Notes: generated by a model from the sequence alone, not told the origin. DNA of 35,327 nucleotides from an uncultured Spirochaetales bacterium (GCA_944390865.1 CALXRC010000023.1:1-35327), one strand, 5' to 3'. Numbered from the stretch's first letter, positions 24,835 through 33,583 are shown. Program-made: numbers and translations.

Positions 24835-25761
24835 ATGAAGCGAATATCAGTTATAGCATTTATTGCACTGCTGCTTGCTGTAAGCTGCGATGGCTCTGCG
24901 CCTGCCCCTGATACAGAATCAGGCCGGCTTCTGCTTGAGACTAATGTCAGAAGCATACAGAAGGACAGCACCACAGCAGCTGAAGCACGCACTGTCTATG
25001 AAACAGGAGAGCCGATCATCGGCGTGCTGCTGCAGACAAATACAGGCAGTAAGGATACATTCAGGCTTGAATACCTTGGTGATGGGAAAGTAGAGAAAAA
25101 CGGGGACGGAATGGAATACAACTATATTCTGTACCAGCCTGAAGCAATCCCTGATGCCTATATGGAAGCCGGAGGAAACGAAATCGTCGCAACAAAGACA
25201 GGATCACCCTTCTGGTGGTACATGAAAACATACCTCAAGCTCAGCACAGAAGAAGTGTACAGCGACTGGTACGCAGCCCTGACTGCACTGCTGGACAATC
25301 AGGAAGCTCTTCCATACCCGAAGGCTGAAGACTGCACAAATCCTAAGGTGACCGCACCAGTTTCATATGATGAGATTCCAGAGGATTTCATCATACCTGA
25401 AATAGAAGAAGATGAGCTCATCTTCATCTCAAATTATGAAGGCAGCTTTCCCCACCTTCCCTCATTAATCAACGTTTCGCAGACAAAAAGTCCGTTTGCC
25501 AGAGCGGAAAATAATGAAGACTATGCAGCCATCATCAGTAATGCCTTCTACCTCAGCGAGAATCTCAATCTATATGTTCCGACAATACTTGATGTCCGCT
25601 TCGGAGGCGGTTCAGACCCGGGTACTGATGGTTTGTGGAAATATGCAAGAAAATTTCTTGGAGTTTCTATAGATCAAGTCAGAGAAGAAGGCTCTGAGAT
25701 TTTGCTTAATGCGCTGAGACAGCATGCAGGAGAGGATGGGCGCCTGCCTCTTGAACTGTAA
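24835..25761 (+). CDS. Lipoprotein of unknown function
   Basis: The 308-residue protein begins MKRISVIAFIALLLAVSCDGS, a lipoprotein signal with C18 as the lipid-bearing cysteine, so it is anchored in a membrane and probably exposed. AGGAGGG (24824-24830) precedes the ATG at 24835. The mature part is acidic, with FRLEYLGDGKVEKNGDGMEYNYILYQPEAIPDAYMEAGG, a middle with WYAALTALLDNQEALPYPKAEDC, and a C-terminal FGGGSDPGTDGLWKYARKFLGV. I recognise no domain. The codon and base composition look more AT-rich than in the enzyme genes to the left, especially after 25400, which hints at a different history. The promoter carries a C-tract that could switch expression. Next to it is a possible insertion-sequence relic. 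Confidence 0.75.
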   Translation: MKRISVIAFIALLLAVSCDGSAPAPDTESGRLLLETNVRSIQKDSTTAAEARTVYETGEPIIGVLLQTNTGSKDTFRLEYLGDGKVEKNGDGMEYNYILYQPEAIPDAYMEAGGNEIVATKTGSPFWWYMKTYLKLSTEEVYSDWYAALTALLDNQEALPYPKAEDCTNPKVTAPVSYDEIPEDFIIPEIEEDELIFISNYEGSFPHLPSLINVSQTKSPFARAENNEDYAAIISNAFYLSENLNLYVPTILDVRFGGGSDPGTDGLWKYARKFLGVSIDQVREEGSEILLNALRQHAGEDGRLPLEL

Positions 25762-25778
25762 ATGTGCCTTATGAGACA

Positions 25779-25823
25779 GGAAGCTCCATCTTCTAAGCGT
25801 TAGCGAAGGATGGGGCAGTTCAC
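25779..25823 (+). mobile_element. Possible IS200/IS605 or TnpB-element end relic (hairpin)
   Basis: CTCCATCTTC (25784-25793) pairs with GAAGGATGGGG (25805-25815) with one bulged base and an 11-base loop TAAGCGTTAGC, followed by CAGTTCAC (25816-25823). From memory, many IS605/IS607-type tnpB genes end in hairpins of this kind: a pyrimidine/purine stem, a TAAGCGTTAGCG-like loop, then TTCAC at the element's right end, which also forms the 3' part of the TnpB guide RNA scaffold. No tnpA or tnpB reading frame is nearby. It could instead be only a terminator for the lipoprotein gene. Confidence 0.45.
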
Positions 25824-25826
25824 TTA

Positions 25827-25855
25827 TAGCCAGACCCCTTTTTTCGAAGTATCAT
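25827..25855 (+). promoter_or_regulatory. Possible promoter of the AraC-type regulator
   Basis: TAGCCA (25827-25832) and TATCAT (25850-25855) are 17 bases apart. TATCAT ends seven bases before the ATG at 25863, and there is no Shine-Dalgarno sequence. Confidence 0.4.
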
Positions 25856-25862
25856 TTTTCAT

Positions 25863-26771
25863 ATGAAGCTGAATGAAAGAGGGGTTCTGCCTCAATCTTC
25901 GATCTATATCTACAACTCTTCGCTGATCAAAAGGAACTACTTTTACCAGATGCTGTGCATCGGACACTACTGGTGCAATCACAGCTATTCGGTAAAGCCC
26001 AACACCCTTGACAGTTATCTTCTGCTCTATGTGATATCAGGAGAACTGTACACAGTCACGCAGGACAGCAGACGAGAGGTGGTGAAATCTGGACAGATGG
26101 CCATCCTCAACTGTTATCAGCGCCCTTCCTACGGCTGTGCTAGCACTGCCGAGTTTTTCTGGATTCACTTCGACAGCCACGACATCAGCCAGCTGTATGA
26201 GCAGATTGAAAACCGTAAGATACAGGTTGCGGACCGCATCGCCGTAAGGAATGCCTTCAACAGGATCATCTCCCCCTTTGAAGCCGGCGGACAGCCCAGC
26301 GAGGCTATCGTGAACAAATACATAACAAATCTGCTCACAGAGTTCTTTGAAGCCGATACAGAAAGCATCAGCATAATTCCGCAGAAAAAATTCGAGAATG
26401 TGGAAAACTATATCAACAACAATCTTGATAAGAAAATCTCAAACGAGGAACTGGCCCAGATGGCCAATATGAGCGTTTTTCATTTCATCCGCGCCTTCAA
26501 GAAGGAAAAAGGCTTCACTCCTCATGAGTTCATACTGCGCTCCAGAGTCAACACAGCAACCTTTCTTCTCAGGGCGACCTCACTCAGCCTGACAGAAATC
26601 ACATACCGCTGCGGCTTTGCAAATGAAGCAGCCTTCAGCAACTGCTTCAAATCGCTTACAGGAATGACCCCGCTGAAATGCCGGCAGGAAGCCTGGGGCA
26701 AGGTCGAATCAAGACTTAAGCTTGCTTCAACAGAGCTGATCAGCGGAATGCTGAAGCGGGATGACGAATAG
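25863..26771 (+). CDS. AraC-family transcriptional regulator
   Basis: The 302-residue protein has an N-terminal sensing domain of the cupin type (residues about 25-130, with YLLLYVISGELYTVTQ and QMAILNCYQRPSYG). The C-terminus is a double helix-turn-helix: ISNEELAQMANMSVFHFIRAFKKEKGFTPHEF and SLTEITYRCGFANEAAFSNCFKSLTGMTPL. It probably binds a sugar and controls carbohydrate genes. It converges on the AraFGH-like transporter, the likely target, with only 48 bases between the stops. It differs from the YesN-like regulator in lacking a receiver domain. Confidence 0.9.
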   Translation: MKLNERGVLPQSSIYIYNSSLIKRNYFYQMLCIGHYWCNHSYSVKPNTLDSYLLLYVISGELYTVTQDSRREVVKSGQMAILNCYQRPSYGCASTAEFFWIHFDSHDISQLYEQIENRKIQVADRIAVRNAFNRIISPFEAGGQPSEAIVNKYITNLLTEFFEADTESISIIPQKKFENVENYINNNLDKKISNEELAQMANMSVFHFIRAFKKEKGFTPHEFILRSRVNTATFLLRATSLSLTEITYRCGFANEAAFSNCFKSLTGMTPLKCRQEAWGKVESRLKLASTELISGMLKRDDE

Positions 26772-26794
26772 GGGCCGGAGACAAGCCCCGGCCC
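26772..26794. terminator. Hairpin between convergent araC-like and binding-protein genes
   Basis: GGGCCGG (26772-26778) pairs with CCGGCCC (26788-26794) around a nine-base loop. It directly follows the araC-like stop and faces the end of the sugar-binding-protein gene. No strong T-run is seen on either side, so termination is only suggested. Confidence 0.45.
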
Positions 26795-26819
26795 GTAAAA
26801 GAGAAACCAGATTCAAAGT

Positions 26820-27830
26820 TTACTCAGCATCAGGTCCCATGACTTCCTTATATGTCTCAGGTGTGACAACCACTGCGTCAACAGCTGTCTCAAGAGGAAC
26901 TTCCTCACCATTGATCAAGGAAACGAGAACCTCAACAGAACCGCGTCCGACTGCAGATGCAGGGAAGTAAGCAGAAGCCTTCATGCCTGACTCTGCGCCG
27001 TTTGCATTCCATTCATCCTTAGCCATGTAAGCGCCAAGTCCTACGACACATGCATTGTCAACCTTGCCGGCCTGCTCAAGAGCTCTCAGAGCACCGATTG
27101 TACCCTCTTCGTTAGCGCCTGTGACGAGCCATGTCGTGATTTCAGGATGTGCTGTGAAGACTGCGTCTGCAGCTGTGTATCCCTTGTCTGTTGTTCCGTC
27201 ATAGTCTGCGAAGTAGATCTTGTCGACCGGGAACTCCGGGCACTCTGCTGTGAATCTGTCATACTCGCCTTCTGCACGCGGGACACAGGAAGAAACTGTA
27301 TCCATTGTCATGATGAGAAGACCGACGCCTTCCTGACCTGCGAGGTTGTTTTCCTTCACATAGTCAGCCAGCCACTGTCCGTTTGCCTCACCGATGACAT
27401 ATGCATTGATGCCGACCCATGGAGCGAGCTTCTCGCCGTTTTCCTCCAGAGCATCATCAGCTGCAACTACAGGAATGTTTGCTGCAGAGAGCATATCGAC
27501 AACTGCTCTTGAGAGAGTCTGGTCAGGAGTACATGTGACAACACCGGCTGCATTGTTTGCAATAGCATTGTCAATGGCTCTGAGATATTCCTCAGGGCTC
27601 ATTCTGGCATCAACATAGATGAACTCATAACCTGCTTCGTTTGCAGCGGCTGCAGCAGCCTCGCCCTCATCAATGAACCAGGTCTGATCTCCGGCCTTGT
27701 AAATTCCGTAGATGACTCCGTTGCTTCCTGTGCTGCCTGTATCTGCAGCGGCTGTCTCTGAAGAGCCATTTGCGAATGTGAATGACATTGCACAGACGAG
27801 AACCAAAAGAACAGTCAAAACTTTCTTCAT
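26820..27830 (-). CDS. Sugar-binding protein of CUT2 ABC transporter, AraF-like
   Basis: The 336-residue protein has a signal peptide MKKVLTVLLVLVCAMSFTFA with NGSSET after it, as in the other binding protein of this window. The mature fold is periplasmic-binding type 4: GVVTCTPDQTLSRAVVDML, IPVVAADDALEENGE and WLVTGANEEGTIGALRALEQAG. These lines resemble E. coli AraF (arabinose-binding) more than RbsB, especially WFxxE near the N-terminus and the VIxxDD-like strand. It captures a monosaccharide for the permease and ATPase upstream in the operon. A GGAG site precedes the ATG. It is last in the transcript, unlike the CUT1 set, where the binding protein is first. Confidence 0.88.
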   Translation of the reverse strand: MKKVLTVLLVLVCAMSFTFANGSSETAAADTGSTGSNGVIYGIYKAGDQTWFIDEGEAAAAAANEAGYEFIYVDARMSPEEYLRAIDNAIANNAAGVVTCTPDQTLSRAVVDMLSAANIPVVAADDALEENGEKLAPWVGINAYVIGEANGQWLADYVKENNLAGQEGVGLLIMTMDTVSSCVPRAEGEYDRFTAECPEFPVDKIYFADYDGTTDKGYTAADAVFTAHPEITTWLVTGANEEGTIGALRALEQAGKVDNACVVGLGAYMAKDEWNANGAESGMKASAYFPASAVGRGSVEVLVSLINGEEVPLETAVDAVVVTPETYKEVMGPDAE

Positions 27831-27854
27831 ACAAATCTCCTTTTTTTCTTATAG

Positions 27855-28859
27855 TCAGGAGGCTAATGCCTTCTTACTTGCTTCAAGTAATGCCTTCTCC
27901 CTCTTTGTCTTTCTGATATAGTCAGATGCAAGAGCAAACAGGAGGAGAGCGCCTCTGGCCACGTACTGCCAGAAGCTCGGGACGTTGACCATGATAAGGC
28001 CGGTGTTGAAGGCCTGGATCAGGATGACGCCGAGTATTGTTCCAGCCATGTTTCCGACACCTCCGGTGAAGGAAACACCGCCGAGGACGACTGCCGTGAT
28101 GGCATCGAACTCAAGGTTCACGTTTGCCGCAGGCTGTCCGGAGTGCATTCTGGAGGAGAACACAATGCCGCCGAGAGCAGTGACGACGCCCATGAGAATG
28201 AAAAGAATTGTCACTGTCCTCTGAGGATTGAGGCCTGCAAGTCTTGCCGCATCCTTGTTGCCGCCGATCGCATAGACAGAACGGCCGAACTTCGTCTTTG
28301 CAAGAATCAGTCCGAAGACAAGAATCAGGACAAGCATGATCCACACGGAAAGCGGAATCGTCAGGATTCTGATTGAGCCAAGCGAGAGATAGGCCGAATC
28401 TGTGATGCTGACAGGTCGTCCGTCGCACAGGATGTAGGCAAAACCTCTGAAGACGAACTGTGTCACCAGCGTTGCGATAAAGGCCTCAATCTTGATCTTG
28501 TTGACCATCCAGGCATTGAAGATGCCGACAACGGCGCCAGCAAGCAGCGTGACCAGGGCAGAAAGCACAAAGGGCAGACCCATGCTGACCAGAGTCGCGC
28601 ACAGAACGCCTGTGAAGGCGGCAACTGAGCCGGGAGACAGATCATTCTGTCCGGCAATCAGAAGATATGTGTGGCCGATCGCAACCAGTCCGATAAGGGA
28701 AGCAGCGACAAGAATGTTCACAAAGTTGGTCCAGGAAAAATAGTTGCTGTTGAGGCTGGAGAAGATCGCGACGACAACAACCAGAGCTGCAATGAGAATC
28801 AGCTTGTCGCCGGGAATCAGTCCCTTCACTTTTTTCCATACATTGTTTTTATCCGGCAT
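27855..28859 (-). CDS. Sugar ABC transporter permease, AraH-like (CUT2)
   Basis: The 334-residue protein has about eight to ten membrane segments, including LILIAALVVVVAIFSSLNSNYFSW and a signature AIGGNKDAARLAGLNPQRTVTILF. It is of the RbsC/AraH type, in which one permease protein probably forms a homodimer. Its start overlaps the ATPase stop as TGATG, so translation is coupled. The binding-protein gene lies 24 bases downstream. Confidence 0.92.
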   Translation of the reverse strand: MPDKNNVWKKVKGLIPGDKLILIAALVVVVAIFSSLNSNYFSWTNFVNILVAASLIGLVAIGHTYLLIAGQNDLSPGSVAAFTGVLCATLVSMGLPFVLSALVTLLAGAVVGIFNAWMVNKIKIEAFIATLVTQFVFRGFAYILCDGRPVSITDSAYLSLGSIRILTIPLSVWIMLVLILVFGLILAKTKFGRSVYAIGGNKDAARLAGLNPQRTVTILFILMGVVTALGGIVFSSRMHSGQPAANVNLEFDAITAVVLGGVSFTGGVGNMAGTILGVILIQAFNTGLIMVNVPSFWQYVARGALLLFALASDYIRKTKREKALLEASKKALAS

Positions 28860-30364
28860 CAGTTTTTACCTCCTTCCGTCATAGCAAGGGAAAGAAGCTT
28901 TTCCTCTGTTGCCTCCTGTCTCATTACCTCCCCTGCGATTCTGAGATTGCTCATAACGATGATTCTGTCTGAAAGTCCTATGATCTCCGGCAGTTCAGAA
29001 GAAACAAGAATCACGCCGAGTCCCTGTTTGGCAAAGCGGCATATCATGTGATAGAACTCGCTCTTTGCCCCGACATCAATTCCTTTTGTGGGCTCATCAA
29101 GGATGAGAACCCTCGGATTTGTCGCCATCCAGCGCGCCACAATGCACTTCTGCTGGTTGCCTCCTGAAAGCTCGACGATCTTCTTCTCTGCATTCGGAGT
29201 CTTGACCGCAAAATCCTTGATGCCGGCTTCAACGATATCCTTTTCCTTCTTCTGGTCCAGCACTCCTATCTTGTTGCTGTTCCTGTCAAGCATGGAAATC
29301 GTTATGTTCTTGCCTACATCAAGATTGGCAAGGATGCCCTGCGTCTTTCTGTCCTCAGGCACATAGACAATACCGTTTGACATGGCATCATGCGGAGACT
29401 TGCTGACAATCTCCTTTCCGTCAAGATAAATCTTTCCGCTTCTGAGCCTGTCAGCTCCGATAATGGCCCTCATGACCTCAGTGCGCCCGGCACCTACCAG
29501 TCCGGAAAAACCCAGCACCTCGCCCTTTCTCAGCGTGAATGAAACCGGTTCAACATAGTCGCTTGAGACATTCTCAACCTTGAGCAGGACATCTCCGATC
29601 TCCTTGTCGCGGTCAAGGTTGTCATAAATGTCGCCAAGATCACGGCCGACCATGAGGCGGATAAGCTGCGCATCATCTGTTGTTTTCGCATCGCAGGTCG
29701 TGACATAGCGTCCATCCTTGAAAATGGCAACCTTGTCTGCAATGCGCTTGATCTCGCTCATTCTGTGAGACACATAGATGATCACCTTGCCCTCGTTCCT
29801 GAGCTTTTCGATGATCTTGAACAGTGCATCGATCTCCGCATCAGAAAGAGAAGCTGTAGGCTCGTCAAAACAGATGACCCTGAGATTGTCACGGCTGTAG
29901 GCCTTCATGATCTCGACCATCTGCTGATAGGCAATGGACAGATCCTTCACCTTTGTCTGCGGTTTAACAGGAAGTCCGAAATCATTGATAATCTCTTGGG
30001 CTCTCCTGTTTGCTTCCCTGATGTCAATCCAGCCAAACCTGTTGGCCGGCATTCTTCCAAGAAAGATGTTCTCGGCAATAGAGAGTTCCATCAGGATCTG
30101 ACGTTCCTGGTAAATGACGCTGACACCGGCCTCGATTGCTTCATGAGGACTCTTGAAGTGCACTGGCCTGCCGTCAAGCAGATACTCTCCGCTGGTTGCC
30201 TGATAATCTCCATTAAGAGTCTTCAGAAGAGTAGACTTGCCTGCACCGTTTTCACCAAGAAAGGCCAGGACCTCTCCTCCTTTTGCAGTGAAAGAAACAT
30301 CATCAAGAGCTTTAACGCCAGGGAAATATTTTGTAATGTTCTTGAATTCAACGCTGTGCGTCAC
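28859..30364 (-). CDS. Sugar ABC transporter ATPase, AraG-like (CUT2, two ATPase domains)
   Basis: The protein has two ATPase domains fused, as in RbsA/AraG. The first has Walker A GENGAGKST, signature LSIAYQQMVEI and Walker B CFDEPTASL. The second has a weakened Walker A (GLVGAGRTE), signature LSGGNQQKCIVARW and Walker B ILDEPTKGID. Lines such as MVGRDLGDIY and VMSNLRIAGEVM...LLSLAM closely follow E. coli AraG. The longest frame begins at 30403, but that is a TTG without a ribosome site. The GTG at 30364 follows AGGAGAGGAAAAGG and begins just before THSVEFKNITKYFPGVKAL, so it is chosen (501 residues); the ATG at 30391 is an alternative. Substrate arabinose-like; not proven. Confidence 0.9.
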   Translation of the reverse strand: MTHSVEFKNITKYFPGVKALDDVSFTAKGGEVLAFLGENGAGKSTLLKTLNGDYQATSGEYLLDGRPVHFKSPHEAIEAGVSVIYQERQILMELSIAENIFLGRMPANRFGWIDIREANRRAQEIINDFGLPVKPQTKVKDLSIAYQQMVEIMKAYSRDNLRVICFDEPTASLSDAEIDALFKIIEKLRNEGKVIIYVSHRMSEIKRIADKVAIFKDGRYVTTCDAKTTDDAQLIRLMVGRDLGDIYDNLDRDKEIGDVLLKVENVSSDYVEPVSFTLRKGEVLGFSGLVGAGRTEVMRAIIGADRLRSGKIYLDGKEIVSKSPHDAMSNGIVYVPEDRKTQGILANLDVGKNITISMLDRNSNKIGVLDQKKEKDIVEAGIKDFAVKTPNAEKKIVELSGGNQQKCIVARWMATNPRVLILDEPTKGIDVGAKSEFYHMICRFAKQGLGVILVSSELPEIIGLSDRIIVMSNLRIAGEVMRQEATEEKLLSLAMTEGGKN

Positions 30365-30410
30365 TCCTTTTCCTCTCCTTTTGTCATTCATACTATTATG
30401 CAATCAGCGA

Positions 30411-30446
30411 TCTGACATTACATAAAATTGTTGCATTTTTGCAAAA
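30411..30446 (-). promoter_or_regulatory. Candidate operator/promoter before the transporter ATPase gene
   Basis: The region holds a perfect inverted repeat TTGCA-TTTT-TGCAA (30431-30444). Next to it, read on the minus strand, is GCAACAATTTTATGTAATG, which matches GCAACAATGGTTTATGTAAT upstream of iclR (about 35180-35200) except for a two-base gap. The shared piece suggests that the same regulator controls both transcripts. Confidence 0.5.
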
Positions 30447-30459
30447 AACTGCTTTGTTT

Positions 30460-31149
30460 TCACATGATTCCGTATCGCCGCCAGCTTTCTGCTGCTCCCA
30501 GCCCGTCTCGGATTCTCTTCTGGACCTCGTTCTCCCCGACTGCTTTCTCATATGCCATTTCGATGACCTCTGCCTCGACCTCCTGAGGTATGATCACTAC
30601 GCCGTCATAATCACCGAAGACTATGTCTCCCGGATTGATCCTGACGCCTCCGGCTTCAATCGAAACGCGGAAATCGATGACTTTTCCCCTGGGTCCCTGG
30701 TCCTGGGCATAGGCCCCTATGCTGAAAACAGGAAAGTCAAGCCTGAGGATGCCCTTTGTGTCCCTGTGATAGCCGTTCACTACAGCACCGGCCGCGCCTC
30801 GGACCTTCATGCGGGTGCACATGATCTCTCCGACAAGCGCGTAGTGCATTGAAGAGGAAGGACAGAGGTAGACCTCATCCTCGTTTATGGCATCAAGGGC
30901 TTCCAGCATGAGGCCGAAATTGTGCTCCATCAGCTTATTGTTACCTCCCTGAGACACAAAGCCAGTGACATCGGCTTCCAGGACAGGCATCGCGCGCCCG
31001 GCAACGATCATGTCATCCCTCAGCGGACGGACCTGCGGCGGAAGGAACTGATGGAAGCGGCCCAGCTTGTCCAGCACATCCCCGATGACGGAAGAATAAA
31101 GCTTGTCCTTGAGCAGGCTGATCAGTTCTTTATCATTTTCATAAAGCAT
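30460..31149 (-). CDS. RraA / HMG-aldolase family protein
   Basis: The 229-residue protein has the RraA-like fold lines VRGAAGAVVNGYHRDTKGI and VNPGDIVFGDYDGVVIIP. The class II HMG/CHA aldolase motif (D/E)-x20-R-D is present exactly as E108-x20-R129-D130, with a G before E. Such aldolases cut 2-keto-4-hydroxy acids to pyruvate and a second carbonyl compound with a divalent metal; pure RraA proteins regulate RNase E and lack this motif. It lies 14 bases after the IlvD/EDD dehydratase gene with a good AGGAG, so it probably cleaves the 2-keto-3-deoxy sugar acid made by that enzyme. This assignment is from context; the family is certain and the substrate is not. Confidence 0.8.
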   Translation of the reverse strand: MLYENDKELISLLKDKLYSSVIGDVLDKLGRFHQFLPPQVRPLRDDMIVAGRAMPVLEADVTGFVSQGGNNKLMEHNFGLMLEALDAINEDEVYLCPSSSMHYALVGEIMCTRMKVRGAAGAVVNGYHRDTKGILRLDFPVFSIGAYAQDQGPRGKVIDFRVSIEAGGVRINPGDIVFGDYDGVVIIPQEVEAEVIEMAYEKAVGENEVQKRIRDGLGAAESWRRYGIM

Positions 31150-31163
31150 GTTCTCTCTCCTTT

Positions 31164-32828
31164 TTATCTGACCACAGCGCCCTGACTTGCGCTGAGGCTG
31201 ATGCGTCTGTAAATATCAAGATAGCCGGCAGGCATCTCCTTCTCCTTTCTTGTGAAGTGCTTTCTCCTCTCTTCAAGCGTCTGGTCATCAACAAGCAGCT
31301 CAAGCCTCGCGCTGCTGATGTCAATGTGAATGAGATCCCCGTTCTCGACCAGTGCAATGAGCCCGCCCTCGTAGGCTTCAGGAGAAATATGGCCGACAAA
31401 AAGGCCTCTGTTTGAGCCAGAGAAGCGTCCGTCTGTAATCAGTGCGCAGCTGGAGGACAGGCCCATGCCTTCCAGAGCCTTCATCGGACGGTACATCTCC
31501 GGCATCCCCGGGCCTCCCTTCGGACCTTCATAGCGCAGCACGAGACAGGTGGACCGACTGACTTTTCCTGACCAGACCGCGTCAACTGCCTCATCCTCGC
31601 TTTCGAACACCATGGCAGGAAGAGTCACATCCATGAGGTTTTCTGGAATTGCCGCAGGCTTTGCAACGCAGCCAAGCGGAGACAGATTGCCTGTCAGCAC
31701 CTCAAGACCGGCCCTTTCCGAGAACGGATTGTCAAGATGACGGATCACTGCCTCATTGCGCGTCGGCAAAGCCTTTTCCAGATTCTCTGCCACGCTCTTT
31801 CCCGTTACAGTCAGGGCTGCTGTGTCCAGCAGCGGAGCGATTTCCTTCATAACGGCCTCAACCCCGCCTGCAAGGTGGTAGTCAACCATGTCGTATTCAC
31901 TGGCAGGATAGACAGAGGCAATCTGCGGCGTATGCCTTCCGATCTCATCAATCTCCTTCAGCGTCAGCTCTCCCAGCCCCCTGTCCGCCCAGATGGCCTG
32001 AAGATGCATAACCGCATTCGTGCTGCCGCCGACGGCAAAGACAAGCCTGAGGGCATTGAGTATGGATGAACGCGTGATGATATCACGGGCGCTTATCCCG
32101 GCCTCTGCAAGCTTTACAATCTGCTTTCCGCTCTCATAGGCCCAGGTCATGCGCTCTTTATCAATGGCAGGAATAGTGGCGCAACCGGGCAGGGACATCC
32201 CCATCGCCTCCGCAGCAGAACACATAGTGTTGGCTGTCCCGAGCATCGCACAGGAGCCGAAGCAGGGCTCTGCAAGCTCCTCAATCTTCTTGAACTCAGC
32301 CTCGTCAATGAGGCCGCGCTCCTTCCAGCCTGTTGCCTCGGTGATGATGTTTCCATCCCAGTGTCGGTTATTGTAGACTGCTGGATACATCGGACCGGCA
32401 TTGCAGAATATTGCGCTGATGTCCAGTCTGGCAGCAGCCATCAGCATGCCTGGCACGATCTTGTCGCAGCTGCCAAGCAGGACAAGACCGTCAAAACCAT
32501 GGCTGCGGACCATGCACTCAATGCTTGAGGCAATGAGATCGCGTGAAGGGAGGATGTAGCGCATTCCGATGCTGCCCTCTGCTATCCCGTCGCAGGGAGC
32601 TATGCAGCCGAAGACAAATGGTGTTCCTCCTGCTGTCCTGATTCCATCCTGGACGCGCTGTGCAATTTTGTCGAAATTGGCATGCCCCGGATTTGCACTC
32701 GTATATGAGCTGGCAATGGCGATGAGCGGCTTGTGCAGCTCTTCATCGCTGAAGCCGCAGGCCTTGTACAGGGCCCGCTTCAGTGCGCCCTTGTCGCCTC
32801 TGAGACGTTCGTTATAATAAGTGCTCAT
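31164..32828 (-). CDS. Dihydroxy-acid/sugar-acid dehydratase (IlvD/EDD family)
   Basis: The 554-residue protein has the family's iron-sulfur cysteines: [25 protein letters not shown] and [46 protein letters not shown] and GDLIHIDI are typical lines. IlvD acts in branched-chain amino acid synthesis, while close relatives dehydrate sugar acids such as arabinonate, xylonate or gluconate to 2-keto-3-deoxy acids. The operon here (lactonase, SDR, aldolase, sugar transporter) favours a sugar acid as substrate; no other ilv genes are near. The start overlaps the SDR stop as ATGA. The enzyme is cytoplasmic and probably oxygen-sensitive. Confidence 0.85.
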   Translation of the reverse strand: MSTYYNERLRGDKGALKRALYKACGFSDEELHKPLIAIASSYTSANPGHANFDKIAQRVQDGIRTAGGTPFVFGCIAPCDGIAEGSIGMRYILPSRDLIASSIECMVRSHGFDGLVLLGSCDKIVPGMLMAAARLDISAIFCNAGPMYPAVYNNRHWDGNIITEATGWKERGLIDEAEFKKIEELAEPCFGSCAMLGTANTMCSAAEAMGMSLPGCATIPAIDKERMTWAYESGKQIVKLAEAGISARDIITRSSILNALRLVFAVGGSTNAVMHLQAIWADRGLGELTLKEIDEIGRHTPQIASVYPASEYDMVDYHLAGGVEAVMKEIAPLLDTAALTVTGKSVAENLEKALPTRNEAVIRHLDNPFSERAGLEVLTGNLSPLGCVAKPAAIPENLMDVTLPAMVFESEDEAVDAVWSGKVSRSTCLVLRYEGPKGGPGMPEMYRPMKALEGMGLSSSCALITDGRFSGSNRGLFVGHISPEAYEGGLIALVENGDLIHIDISSARLELLVDDQTLEERRKHFTRKEKEMPAGYLDIYRRISLSASQGAVVR

Positions 32829-33583
32829 ACAAAATCATTCGCTGCCACGACAGGAAGAGTGGCGCCTCCATCCATCAAGACTGTGTTTCCTGTCATATAG
32901 TCAGCCTCATCGCTGGCCACATATGATACAAGGCCGGCAATCTCGTCCATTGTGGCAAAGCGCCTGAAAGGAAGGCGCTGCGCTGCCTCAAGCCTGATGT
33001 CTCCGCTCTCCCAGCCCACATCTGTATAGCCAGGAGCGACTGCAACCATCCTGATATTGTGAAGGGAAAGCTCCATGGCCGCGTTCTTCGTGAACTTGCT
33101 GACTGCAGCCTTCGCCGGAGCATAGATCGTCGCTCTTGGCCAGCAGCCATAGACCTGATTTGAGGAAACGTTGACAATCACGCCGTGAAGCTTTCGCTCG
33201 ATCATCGATCTGGCAACCAGCTGGGAAGCGAAGTAAAGGCCTTTCCAGTCAATGGAGATCATCTTGTCAAAGTCTGCTTCTGTTGCATCCAGAAAGTAAA
33301 CCTCCGATGAGATACCGGCATTGTTCACCAGAAGATCGATTCTGCCGAAGCGGGCCAGAGTCTCGTCAACCATTGCCCTGATATCTTCGACCTTCCCCAT
33401 ATCGGCATAGACAGCAAAGGCCTCACGCCCCATCTGCCTGATCTCAGAGACGATCTTTTCAGCATTCTCTTTCTGAGTATGATAATTGACCGCAACATTG
33501 TAGCCGTCGCGGGCAAGCCGTCTGGCAACAGCACTGCCTATGCCTTTGGCAGCGCCTGTAACAAGAGCTATTTTATTTTCCAC
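32825..33583 (-). CDS. SDR-family sugar dehydrogenase
   Basis: The 252-residue protein is a classical short-chain dehydrogenase. The NAD(P)-binding loop is TGAAKGIG, with NNAG and the catalytic Ser-Tyr-Lys set as VNVSSNQ and YAPAK (Y-x3-K). By context it would oxidise a sugar at C1 to the lactone, as sugar 1-dehydrogenases of this family do. A wider role, such as acting on a keto acid, is possible. The start is GTG at 33583 with AAGGAG before it inside the SMP-30 gene, which it overlaps by 16 bases. Cofactor choice is not clear from sequence. Confidence 0.88.
   Translation of the reverse strand: MENKIALVTGAAKGIGSAVARRLARDGYNVAVNYHTQKENAEKIVSEIRQMGREAFAVYADMGKVEDIRAMVDETLARFGRIDLLVNNAGISSEVYFLDATEADFDKMISIDWKGLYFASQLVARSMIERKLHGVIVNVSSNQVYGCWPRATIYAPAKAAVSKFTKNAAMELSLHNIRMVAVAPGYTDVGWESGDIRLEAAQRLPFRRFATMDEIAGLVSYVASDEADYMTGNTVLMDGGATLPVVAANDFV

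Noticed and set aside
29765..30415. Plus-strand open frame of 216 codons opposite the sugar ATPase gene
   Set aside because: Fully antisense to Walker and signature motifs of the ATPase; no own evidence.
30460..31149. Calling the RraA-like protein a ribonuclease regulator
   Set aside because: It carries the full (D/E)-x20-R-D aldolase motif and sits in a sugar catabolic operon.
31164..32828. Calling the dehydratase IlvD of branched-chain amino acid synthesis
   Set aside because: No ilv neighbours; embedded with lactonase, sugar dehydrogenase, aldolase and sugar transporter, so a sugar acid substrate is more likely.
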